Part shown: piece after piece, positions 58,305 to 64,000 of the stretch
Numbering within the stretch: position 1 is the first letter of the stretch
Layout of the letters: the number at the start of each line of letters is the position of its first letter
NCBI GenBank assembly: GCA_021292105.1
Contig: CM037874.1
Span: 58,754,539 to 58,818,538, forward strand
Length of the DNA: 64,000 bases
Source: Anadara kagoshimensis
Lineage: Eukaryota; Mollusca; Bivalvia; Arcoida; Arcidae
Direction: 5' to 3'
Program-made: the position numbers and the translations under genes
Notes under the pieces: model-generated
The model's input: the letters and a program-made list of their open reading frames with translations, nothing else
Database searches by the model: none
Told to the model about the DNA's origin: nothing

Positions 58305-59382
58305 ATAAAAAAATTAACACACTGGCCTAGATATTCAGAGCTACCGTCATTAATAATGATAATTATATAAGATGACATTCCATAAAGTGTCAAAGTTTAC
58401 TTGAATCTAGTCCAAAACAGGATTGTGTTGTCATTTTAACAAACACCTCTAGGGTAACTGTCGAGATGAAATAAAATATGAAACTGACACACATTTTGTT
58501 TTCATGCACTATATTTAGTATTTGTTGTTAAATAAAAGTAAGCAATATAGATGATTTAACACGAACAGAGTACAGGGTATAGTCCCATAAAACATGTCAA
58601 ATATGCAATATTCATTTGTAGGTAAAACTACGGCACGCAGAACATTTTTATAATGTGTGCTTTAGCTAAAATAACGCAAAAGCAATCGCGTGTGACCACG
58701 CGATAATTTTATCGAGAGCACGGGATTGTTTTTGCACGAGTACGCGATAGGTTTTGCGCGAGTGTGCGTTTTTTCGAGTTAGCATGTGGAAAAAAAAATC
58801 ATGTCAACTTTGTGCTTTCTGAAAAATATTGTTTAAAGATAACTTTTGTACTGACATGATTGAGAGTGAACGTCTTCGAATAAACTTACTAAGATTTTAA
58901 AGATAATGTCACGTGTGTTTTTGAATGCATTTAAAAGTATGGCGATACAAATATATTGTAAACATTATAATATGCGAGAATATGAAAACATTATCGGTAA
59001 CATGATGCATTTATTAATGGAAGGAAATAACTTTGTATCTTCCACTTAAATTTAAATTCAGTAAAAAATAAAATAGTTATAAAAACTGGTTATTATGAAA
59101 GTCCCTTTGATATGATTATTATTTTTCACATTTTAAAAAAAAAAATCACACATCATAGATCATTACCATACTGAACAAATAAATGAGACTATGCATGCAC
59201 GTCGAACTTTTGAGTCATAAAAACTTTCAAGTCCCTGTCTATCAAGTAAACTATGAATTAAAATGTACAAAAATACTCACTGATGTTGCAACTACCAACG
59301 GAAGAGGAAGAAGAAGAATTGGCGCGAGAATCACCACCAGAATATTGCGTAAATCCCAGAGATCTCTAAGTAACGACGGCAT
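35593..59382 (-). CDS. SLC13-family sodium/dicarboxylate (or sulfate) cotransporter
   Basis: Plasma-membrane Na+-coupled anion transporter (DASS family). Fourteen exons: 59281-59382, 50568-50717, 47149-47264, 45978-46111, 44131-44287, 43049-43198, 42384-42512, 41499-41591, 40828-40932, 39837-39919, 39162-39271, 37801-37962, 36420-36557, 35593-35790. They sum to 1827 nt, exactly 609 codons (608 residues). Motifs: [20 protein letters not shown]; first substrate/Na motif [12 protein letters not shown] (SNT at about 140-142); [15 protein letters not shown] (about 253-267); [16 protein letters not shown]; second SNT in [16 protein letters not shown] (482-484); [18 protein letters not shown]-terminal NIT is a likely N-glycosylation site, as in SLC13A2/A5. 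Similarity favours the di/tricarboxylate subgroup over sulfate, by eye only. Exon 5 is an acidic loop. Oddities: exon 7 needs a non-obvious acceptor, and intron 1 is about 8.6 kb. Confidence 0.92.
36235..36365 (+). repeat. D-family foldback repeat, single arm
   Basis: Shows ggttcacgtgtttaacc and ttttactttgttttagaatt, in SLC13 intron 13. Confidence 0.6.
37071..37327. repeat. MITE with ccggtttcacaatcattcc ends, copy 1
   Basis: Left ccctggtttcacaatcattc, then cttagctaag; right complement attgtgaaaccggggcc. Other copies: 51179-51437 and, diverged, 50300-50527. About 257 bp, no coding content. Confidence 0.8.
37586..37631 (+). ncRNA. Predicted hammerhead ribozyme, dispersed family H2, intact
   Basis: Parts: stem I AGCACTA (37586-37592), core CTGATGA (37593-37599), stem II GGAG-ttgta-TTCT, core GAA (37613-37615), stem III ACG-gt-CGT (37616-37623), C (37624, position 17, cut after it), then TAGTGCT (37625-37631), perfectly complementary to the first strand. 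All invariant hammerhead bases are present. The three-pair stem III with a two-base loop is typical of minimal metazoan hammerheads in retrozymes and Penelope-like elements. It lies in SLC13 intron 12, antisense to the gene. Confidence 0.75.
37700..37754 (+). ncRNA. Decayed hammerhead copy, H2 family, tandem partner
   Basis: Starts 116 bp after the intact copy in matching context (ttttggtccaa precedes both). The core reads atgatga and the second core GAAG, so it is probably inactive. Confidence 0.5.
38160..38600 (+). repeat. D-family foldback repeat, two direct arms
   Basis: Arms at 38160-38290 and 38500-38600, each with cggagcaccc or gagcaacc, then ttacttccctgg, then ttcacgtgtttta. The stretch between, from about 38395, matches the family interior. 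Confidence 0.6.
38633..38850. mobile_element. Conserved SINE-like dispersed repeat
   Basis: Contains gggacgccggtccatcgcag and aagtgtcttgctcaaggaca, strings I recognise as widespread in marine invertebrate repeats. A B-box-like ggatcgaaccc sits near 38828. Family name not assigned. Confidence 0.5.
39606..39672 (-). ncRNA. Decayed hammerhead copy, H2 family
   Basis: The minus strand has CTGATGA then a perfect stem II GGAATT/AATTCC, but the second core is TAAA instead of GAAA. Confidence 0.45.
40473..40636. repeat. TA-flanked MITE, TACAGTC family, copy 3
   Basis: TACAGCCCAACATG at the left; ggcctttatagacagctttg and ACTGTA at the right. In SLC13 intron 9. Confidence 0.75.
40985..41215 (+). repeat. 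D-family foldback repeat
   Basis: Shows ctctagagcatatggccc, ggagttcatgtgctttg, gtttcaaagtttttgttt and, at the right, gacatggattggtatg. Confidence 0.55.
42010..42330 (-). mobile_element. tRNA-derived SINE, family S1
   Basis: Inverted 3' body (cttatattgagacgtcgcca), middle (agtgcttggcgaaagaacac) and B-box region. The A box is degraded (gctcaatggtagagtg). In SLC13 intron 7. Confidence 0.8.
42655..42935. repeat. Tandem repeat of about 78-80 bp, three to four copies
   Basis: Strings aacatgaa-like aaaatgaaacaaaagcagg, aagaagaaaaacctttgaac and aagcacaaacataagaaatt recur at about 78-bp intervals, then decay. Located in SLC13 intron 6; produces a spurious Phe-rich minus-strand frame. Confidence 0.85.
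43500..43880. repeat. D-family foldback repeat, inverted pair
   Basis: Inverted arm at 43515-43580 (actaatccatgtccgaaata) and direct arm at 43740-43880 (cttcacttcaccgatggaag). Confidence 0.6.
44400..44575 (-). mobile_element. S1 SINE, degraded fragment
   Basis: Shows agctataggtgaagagg, cagtgacacggaacatc and ttttaaggtgcactgg in the order of an inverted S1 body; the head is lost. Confidence 0.6.
45332..45547. repeat. MITE family R, copy 4, without insertion
   Basis: Left taaagacctgtcgtaagttt; right attaaacttccgacagggt. About 215 bp, the shortest copy and probably close to the unfilled element. In SLC13 intron 4. Confidence 0.6.
46236..46590. repeat. D-family foldback repeat, complete inverted pair
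   Basis: The inverted arm (ctaatccatgtccgaatcac to cacgtgaatttccaccag) at 46240-46345 and the direct arm (ccggagcacccagtttcact to tagattgacatgtatg) at 46450-46575 flank a spacer with ctggatatatttgacg. Confidence 0.7.
46977..47026 (+). ncRNA. Decayed hammerhead copy, H2 family
   Basis: AGCACTACTGGTGAAG context with stem I TAGTGC still present, but the core reads CTGGTGA and the GAAA is lost. Upstream sequence (gcaaagtatttccttg) matches the region before the intact copy. Confidence 0.5.
47378..47424 (+). ncRNA. Decayed hammerhead copy, H2 family
   Basis: CTGATGA at 47393-47399 is followed by a good stem II (GGAAT/ATTCC); the second core is GCAA and stem I is weak. Confidence 0.45.
47535..47725. 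repeat. D-family arm plus 25-bp triplicate
   Basis: Inverted D arm at 47535-47600 (actaatccgtgtccaaatca). After it, ggccgggtgctcctgagagg is present three times in tandem (about 47640-47710). Confidence 0.65.
47735..48398. repeat. 26-bp minisatellite, about 25 copies
   Basis: Unit contains gtgtatctaccttcaccc followed by (t/c)gtcatga. Copies differ almost only at one C/T position. Lies in SLC13 intron 2. Confidence 0.97.
48520..48750 (-). mobile_element. tRNA-derived SINE-like repeat
   Basis: The minus strand carries a B box gagttcgagtcccgctc near 48712, followed by a non-coding body to 48520. The A box is not clear. A plus-strand open frame over this stretch is accidental. Confidence 0.5.
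49560..49850 (+). mobile_element. tRNA-derived SINE, family S1, head lost
   Basis: Begins at cccggccgggtctgaccca, has the full middle (ttcgccaagcactcggcata; cgtgtcacggtgggcttggc) and body, and ends in a (cact)n tail (about 49832-49850), the best example of the family's 3' tail. Confidence 0.9.
50300..50527. repeat. MITE with tttcacaatcatt ends, diverged copy
   Basis: Left gtttcacaatcatttcttag; right ttgaggtataattgtgaaat. Confidence 0.6.
50864..50886. repeat. CA dinucleotide microsatellite
   Basis: About 11 ca units. Confidence 0.95.
51179..51437. repeat. MITE with ccggtttcacaatcattcc ends, copy 2
   Basis: Left ctccggtttcacaatcattc; right gattgtgaaaccggggcc; closest in sequence to 37071-37327. 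Confidence 0.8.
51490..51620 (-). repeat. D-family foldback repeat, single inverted arm
   Basis: Shows actaatccatatccaaatca, then acacgcgaacttccacc, then gagaccgag and ggaagggtaagcac. Confidence 0.65.
51825..52120 (+). mobile_element. SINE-like repeat with Gly/Glu-like tRNA head
   Basis: Head ttgttcaatggtatagcatc, then ctggagagtgg, then a decayed B box (ttttgattccaacc). In SLC13 intron 1. Confidence 0.5.
53450..53647 (+). CDS. Short ORF, 65 residues, unrecognised
   Basis: Reads [20 protein letters not shown] then [19 protein letters not shown] and SIEFLHNF. Composition is protein-like and GC is higher than around it. It lies 30 bp before a GC-rich hairpin at 53676, within an 8.6 kb intron. 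It may be part of an unknown mobile element rather than a host gene. Confidence 0.25.
   Translation: MNYFHDNRFLVSFLMNETGEIFPHMELTSCRFDPFNGLEKSEKSGARAASNDLDVRSIEFLHNFL
53676..53715. repeat. GC-rich perfect-arm hairpin
   Basis: Arms acgggaaattcccggcgc and gcgccgggacatttcccgt with a ttc loop; one base bulged. It stands out from AT-rich flanks and resembles an element end or a terminator-like structure. Confidence 0.75.
54325..54875 (+). repeat. Direct duplication of about 280-300 bp, D-family related
   Basis: Two copies (54330-54580 and 54595-54875) share agagaaatgg, ttatagcgaa, attgagttggtat, gtggaggaaacc, gatttgctcaa-type and ttggtacctcgtc strings. Confidence 0.7.
55255..55325 (+). other. 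Possible tRNA pseudogene or SINE head remnant
   Basis: Has a good B box (gggttcgaatccc, 55293 onward) but no convincing A box or acceptor stem. Confidence 0.25.
56095..57330 (+). repeat. Diverged tandem repeat of about 148 bp, interrupted by an H2 ribozyme repeat
   Basis: The string ggttcaaaggtcaaggtcac and its variants recur at about 56283, 56434, 56579, 56857, 57007 and 57151; each unit also has tactgaaatgg, aactataaactttttgtata and attgtaggcatt. One unit is split at about 56700-56800 by an H2 insertion. In SLC13 intron 1. Confidence 0.85.
56717..56762 (+). ncRNA. Predicted hammerhead ribozyme, H2 family, one core change
   Basis: Stem I AGCACTA/TAGTGCT is perfect, stem II GGAC-ttgta-TTCT retains some pairing, the GAAA is present, and stem III is ACG-gc-CGT. 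The first core reads CTAATGA instead of CTGATGA, which should reduce or abolish cleavage. Confidence 0.6.
58014..58149. repeat. TA-flanked MITE, TACAGTC family, degraded copy 4
   Basis: TACAGCAATC at the left, ggtggcttttataaggtctg then ACTATA at the right; the interior tccta-attggtctttattc matches the family. Confidence 0.55.
58271..58301. repeat. GA dinucleotide microsatellite
   Basis: About 15 ga units. Confidence 0.95.
58302..59280. other. 5' part of SLC13 intron 1, nothing recognised
   Basis: AT-rich sequence; a short CG-rich stretch at about 58680-58760 (cgcgtgtgaccacgcgataa) forms small inverted repeats. No gene seen. Confidence 0.4.
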
Positions 59383-60011
59383 GTCTCCAAGACGACGTAT
59401 AACCTGAAACTGACATCTACCTGGTGACACAGAGTAAGTTACTGGGAAGGGAAGTTATTATGCTTTTACATGGGCCGCATGAATAAATCTGTGTTTAAAG
59501 TGCAATTAATGAAAATGTGTACGTTCTTCTATCTAATTAATCTTGAGTTAACTTGACGACATTCAACGAACATTGAACCCCTAACAAAGCCATAGAAACC
59601 ACCATAACAGGAAGATAACAGGTAATTGTAAGTATGTACATGTATACATACAGTATTTATATAAGTGAACCGTGTAAATAAATTCACCTTCATTTGGATT
59701 CATTCCTCCTACTCGGGCTCACTTTTCAAAAAATGATTATTATTCCTGGTATTCACAATTCAAAGAATAATGAATTTATATTCCCGTTAATTCTACTTCC
59801 TAGAATAATATATAATATATATTGTTCTACAGGAATATAAATTATGATATATTGTTTTACTCAACTTATTAAATTTCAGTATAAAAGATGAACTAATCTT
59901 AATAATTTTTTAAACCTGGAAACAGAGTGGGTTTAAATTTTAATGAAATTTATATTTATCAACAATCTAGAAGATTATTTTATTATATCAAATTAGTCTA
60001 TTTCTGTGTAA

Positions 60012-60090
60012 TTAATGTGGATCGAACCCGGTACCTTGCATACTATAGACAATGCAAGTGCGTGCTCAACAAACTGAGCTACATATATGG
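60012..60090 (-). other. tRNA-like sequence, probably a pseudogene or SINE head
   Basis: The minus strand has the A box tagctcagtttgttgagc and B box gggttcgatcc. The anticodon arm is over-long and the acceptor stem does not close. Confidence 0.5.
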
Positions 60091-60458
60091 GTCAATACAT
60101 TTATTCAGCTTGATATGGCTTCTTCGGAGTCCACAAATAAAAGCTTTATAAGATACCTTTCTATCCAACAACACAAACGATATCGACATGGTTTCTTAAA
60201 GACACGATTTGAGATAGAACTACTAATTATTGAAGTCATTCGGCCATTATATCCAAGTTAAGTCCCTCCTCGTCCAATTCATTATTTATTACGTTTTTCA
60301 ATAATCTAATTTTCATCTATAGATCCCATGTTAAAATCCTGTACATTTTAAAACCCATGTGAATCCGGTAGAAGTTACCGAATTGTAATCTAATCAAATC
60401 TTAACATGACGTCTCGATATTGTTTAAACCTTTAGATAAATGTTGTAGTTATCCAGCC

Positions 60459-60531
60459 GGTTTCGTAGTGTAGTGGTTATCACGTTCGCCTCACACGCGA
60501 AAGGTCCTGGGTTCGACCCCCAGCGAAACCA
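60459..60531 (+). tRNA. tRNA-Val (anticodon CAC)
   Basis: A full cloverleaf fits: acceptor GGTTTCG/CGAAACC (7 pairs), anticodon stem TTCGC/GCGAA around CTCACAC with CAC at positions 34-36, and T arm CTGGG-TTCGACC-CCCAG. The A-box region tagtgtagtggttat matches animal tRNA-Val. Discriminator A at 60531, followed by a T6 RNA polymerase III terminator. Intronless. Confidence 0.97.
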
Positions 60532-60537
60532 TTTTTT
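60532..60537 (+). terminator. Pol III terminator of tRNA-Val
   Basis: Six Ts immediately follow the discriminator base. Confidence 0.85.
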
Positions 60538-60787
60538 ATATGCCGTTTTGTTTAAATACTTTATAAATGTCAGCGATACTTTGTGGTGCATGGATGGTGT
60601 TAAAGACGACTGAGTGATTTATTTTAAAATAATGTGAGGTTATAGTGTGCATGTAATTTGTATTTTTTGAAGCAAAATTGCAAATTCACGGTAAATATTA
60701 AGCTACCCAGTTTAACGAGCATTTTCAATTACCACATGCATTGCAACAAATACTGCTACTCGAGTGACTATTCCATAAAGCCAGAGA

Positions 60788-60965
60788 TGGCGGCCGCGGT
60801 GGGAATGGAGTGCAGTTATGGAGTTTTCCGTCACACTCGGGATCCTTTCACTTATATCGAGACGGATGGACGTGGTGCGACAAGATGTCACTAGCCTCAG
60901 TCCTGACTGGCGCGTCACGTAAAACTCCACTCCAATTGCGTTCCCCATCTCGATGGCGGTTAGAT
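60788..60965. repeat. Imperfect palindrome
   Basis: Left atggagttttccgtcac and right gcgtcacgtaaaactccact are inverted copies, with flanking gagatggcgg and ccatctcgatggcgg. The centre contains an S2-like cacttatatcgagacgg. Confidence 0.5.
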
Positions 60966-61302
60966 CTAGACTAGATACACGAACGCTAATCGCAATGTAG
61001 ATGTCAAATGCTCTCTTTAACTCCTAACTAGGTTACTGACGATTTACAATCCGCGATTATCCACCGATGGATCAGCAAAACTTCCGCTGAATACTTGCAA
61101 GTACAAGCTAATAGGTTTCACTAATTTTGTAAGTAGATGTTCCCACAATACTTTATCATTTATCCAAACCTCTATATGATACTTATATATTATGTGGAAC
61201 ACGCACATTGAGACCAAATTCAACATCTATAGGTCCACGGTGTGTTTTTCGGATTGGCTTGACTGTATTTTAGATGTTTCATTTTTTTCTGTTATGACGC
61301 CA

Positions 61303-61565
61303 CAACGGTAGCTCAGTTGGTAAACTGCTAGCTCCGTATGCGGGGCTCGAATCCTGTTAACGGCTATTGAAAACGCTCTTTCGACAAGCAAATATTTAGA
61401 ATTAAAACCCGAAGGTCCTTCAGAAAAGACCTTAAAACCGAGGCTCCATGTAACGGGCACACACTAAAGAATCCTTGCTGCAAAGGTAAAATTTGTTGGT
61501 ACTTCATTAGCTGGTGACGTCCAAATGCAAGCAGTGAAATCGTCTTAACTGGAACGTAACCCCCA
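61303..61565 (+). mobile_element. tRNA-derived SINE, family S1, older copy
   Basis: Head caacggtagctcagttggta, B-box-like ggggctcgaatcctg, then the diverged middle and body (agctggtgacgtcc). Confidence 0.75.
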
Positions 61566-61569
61566 TGCT

Positions 61570-62160
61570 TTAAAGTGCATTCTTGGCGTTTATGAACATA
61601 CGTTGGATTGTTGGTTCACTTTTTGATAAAACACAAGGCTTATTTTTAATTCTTCAATATGTGTGTTATGAAGGACTACTGACTGTTAACAAGTTGGACG
61701 GTAGGAAGACCTCCAATAATGGGGTTTTCCACTGTAACATGTGATACTCCCGGATATTTGAAGGGAACAATTACCGTGTTTCCTTTTGATATGGAATCAT
61801 ATCAGTTCATGTTTAATTCCCTTTTAAATGACATTGATTCAGGAATTCGCATCGTAAACGTTTTTTGAAATGTCCACCACAAATAATAAGGGTGTCAATC
61901 ACATGGTACAGCGGAGAACCCCATTATACTTTAACCACATCATTTGGGATTTATTATATTTATATTGATGTATCTGTCCAGTGTTGAGGTGGAAGTATTT
62001 TTTTCTCACTAGTAATTTTTAGGGGACAAGGGAGATAATCACTAGTGACCTTATATTACAAATACAACCCCATATTAGGTTACTTATTGACCCATGGGAA
62101 TAAGTGATTTTTCTCTGAGGTGGGAAAATAAGGTATATACCTCCTACTGTTGCGTGTGAA
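61570..62160. other. Intergenic, no gene seen
   Basis: No open frame, RNA gene or recognised repeat. Confidence 0.35.
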
Positions 62161-62164
62161 AAAA

Positions 62165-62340
62165 TGAGGTGGAGTACTTTGTGGGCAACCAATAGGTTGT
62201 GAGTTCAAAACCTCGGCCAGACTACATAGTAGGTACTTGAACAAGATATGCTACAATTTCCCCTACTGGTACATTGAGTTGGATGTAGTAATGTTGGACA
62301 GAGTTTAACCTTGCCACACTGTGACTGATTAGTACTCTCA
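62165..62340 (+). other. Possible SINE remnant
   Basis: B-box-like ggttgtgagttcaaaacctc followed by cggccagactac, similar in order to S1 after its B box; otherwise unmatched. Confidence 0.3.
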
Positions 62341-62379
62341 GGAGTTTATAACAACAGAAACTTTGGCAAAAGACCTCAT

Positions 62380-63598
62380 TAGTCTAAATGCTCAAAATGA
62401 CTATACACATAGTACAGAGGCTCAAAATGAGTCTGTATGCTCAGACAGAGTCCATAGGTTCAGACTGTCTACAGAGAGTCAAGGGGGTCCGAATGAGTAC
62501 AAAAATAGTATTATAAATAATGAATCTACAAACTCAGATTGAGTCTATATTCTTAAAATGATTATACAGGCTCAGTTTGAATAAACAAAATGAGTATACA
62601 AGTTTGGAAATTATATATAAAGACTCGGAATGAGTCTATAGTGACTCAGATTGAGTTTATAGACTCAGAATGATTACATAGGCTCATTGAATATACAGAC
62701 TCAAAATAAGTCTACAGAGTCTGATTGAGTCTACAGGGCTGCAATGATTATACAAGCTCAGATTGACAATTTATACACAAAGAGTTTACAGACTCGGAAG
62801 CAAGTCTACACTCTACAGGCCCAGAATGATTCTATAAACTCAAAACAGACTCGGAAGCAAGTCTACACTCTACAGGCCCAGAATGATTCTATAAACTCAA
62901 AACAGACTCGGAAGCAAGTCTACACTCTACAGGCCCAGAATGATTCTATAAACTCAAAACAGACTCGGAAGCAAGTCTACACTCTACAGGCCCAGAATGA
63001 TTCTATAAACTCAAAACAGACTCGGAAGCAAGTCTACACTCTACAGGCCCAGAATGATTCTATAAACTCAAAACAGACTCGGAAGCAAGTCTACACTCTA
63101 CAGGCCCAGAATGATTCTATAAACTCAAAACAGACTCGGAAGCAAGTCTACACTCTACAGGCCCAGAATGATTCTATAAACTCAAAACAGACTCGGAAGC
63201 AAGTCTACACTCTACAGGCCCAGAATGATTCTATAAACTCAAAACAGACTCGGAAGCAAGTCTACACTCTACAGGCCCAGAATGATTCTATAAACTCAAA
63301 ACAGACTCGGAAGCAAGTCTACACTCTACAGGCCCAGAATGATTCTATAAACTCAAAACAGACTCGGAAGCAAGTCTACACTCTACAGGCCCAGAATGAT
63401 TCTATAAACTCAAAACAGACTCGGAAGCAAGTCTACACTCTACAGGCCCAGAATGATTCTATAAACTCAAAACAGACTCGGAAGCAAGTCTACACTCTAC
63501 AGGCCCAGAATGATTCTATAAACTCAAAACAGACTCGGAAGCAAGTCTACACTCTACAGGCCCAGAATGATTCTATAAACTCAAAGCAGACTACTTGA
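62380..63598 (+). repeat. 57-bp higher-order minisatellite built from about 19-bp units
   Basis: Fourteen nearly identical 57-bp units occupy 62789-63598. Upstream (62380-62788) diverged short units of the ctcagaatgagtctata type continue the array. Because 57 is a multiple of three, one frame stays open for 284 codons (repeat TRKQVYTLQAQNDSINSK), which I regard as incidental. The last unit ends 8 bp before the stop codon of the minus-strand gene at 63607. Confidence 0.95.
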
Positions 63599-63606
63599 TA
63601 TTTTGT

Positions 63607-63765
63607 TCATTTTTTATTTGTTTTACTACTTTTGCTTGTCCCTTGTCCAGAAGATTCACTAGAATTGGTTGCAGATTTAATAACACTAAAAGATCTTGGT
63701 TCTAACGACTTAGCTTTCATCGAAACTTCATGTTCTATATCTGACTTTATAGCTTTCTCAAGTCC
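63607..63765 (-). CDS. Last coding exon of an unrecognised gene
   Basis: Acceptor tttttcag|GGACTTGAG at 63766 and a phase-0 open frame of 52 codons plus stop: begins GLEKAIKSDIEHEVSMKAKS, has EPRSFSVIKSATNSSES and ends SKSSKTNKK. Composition (charged helix then Ser/Lys-rich tail) fits a soluble protein C-terminus. The upstream exons are beyond the right edge (the next at least 235 bp away). No family assigned. Confidence 0.65.
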   Translation of the reverse strand, partial: GLEKAIKSDIEHEVSMKAKSLEPRSFSVIKSATNSSESSGQGTSKSSKTNKK

Positions 63766-64000
63766 CTGAAAAATATTAAAAAGTAAAAATTATGAAAATA
63801 ACTTATGAACTCTGTATTTTTGATATTTTCAAGTTGTTATTTTTTTCCACAATTGAAAACTACCCTCTGTCTTTTAAAATTGGGAAAATTATAATTCTGA
63901 GATCTAGCAAACTGTATTATGATATGCTGGTAACAAAAAGAATCTTCATTACAAAGACACTATATTGTGGTACTATCTGATATTTTGTGGCTAAGACAAC

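Noticed and set aside
60012-60090. Functional tRNA gene on the minus strand
   Set aside because: A and B boxes are good but the anticodon arm is too long and no acceptor stem forms.
62744-63598. 284-residue plus-strand repeat ORF as a real protein gene
   Set aside because: The frame is open because the 57-bp unit is a multiple of three; there is no signal peptide, flanking non-repeat domain or splice structure. Kept as a minisatellite.

Overview
The window looks like nuclear DNA of a lophotrochozoan animal, most likely a mollusc and perhaps a bivalve. The evidence is: AT-rich sequence; genes split by GT-AG introns; a RING-less intronless TRIM-type gene of a kind expanded in molluscs; tRNA-headed SINEs that share a 3' body; and a dense set of short inverted-repeat elements. 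The species cannot be named from the sequence alone.

Genes, left to right. (1) 1-5729, minus: the first five coding exons of a zinc metalloproteinase of the fungal YIL108W type, with HELGHTFNLAH and a Met-turn; it runs off the left edge. (2) 11251-12780, plus: an intronless B-box, coiled-coil and propeller-like (TRIM-type) protein. (3) 19404-22894, minus: MTFP1 (MTP18), complete in three exons. (4) 24691-31861, plus: VKORC1, complete in three exons, with a second, phase-compatible first exon 4.7 kb upstream. (5) 35593-59382, minus: a complete 14-exon SLC13 sodium/carboxylate-type cotransporter. (6) 60459-60531, plus: tRNA-Val(CAC). (7) 63607-63765, minus: the last exon of an unrecognised gene. 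These are unrelated housekeeping or accessory genes and form no operon-like unit.

The rest is mobile and repetitive DNA: three 5'-truncated LINE fragments, about a dozen SINEs, several foldback (MITE-like) families, a 1.7 kb TIR element with a 6-bp target duplication, and satellites with units of 136, 57, 26 and 24 bp plus a diverged one of about 148 bp.

The most interesting content is two unrelated families of predicted hammerhead self-cleaving ribozymes. One sits in both inverted terminal repeats of a 1.9 kb Penelope-like or retrozyme-like element (about 15059-16918) that encloses an intact 450-codon ORF of unknown function. The other is a dispersed repeat with one fully conserved ribozyme (37586-37631), one near-intact copy (56717-56762) and several decayed copies, including a tandem pair about 116 bp apart. 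All ribozyme calls rest on hand-folded motifs and need a covariance search or a cleavage test. Exon structures were built by hand from splice sites and reading phase.
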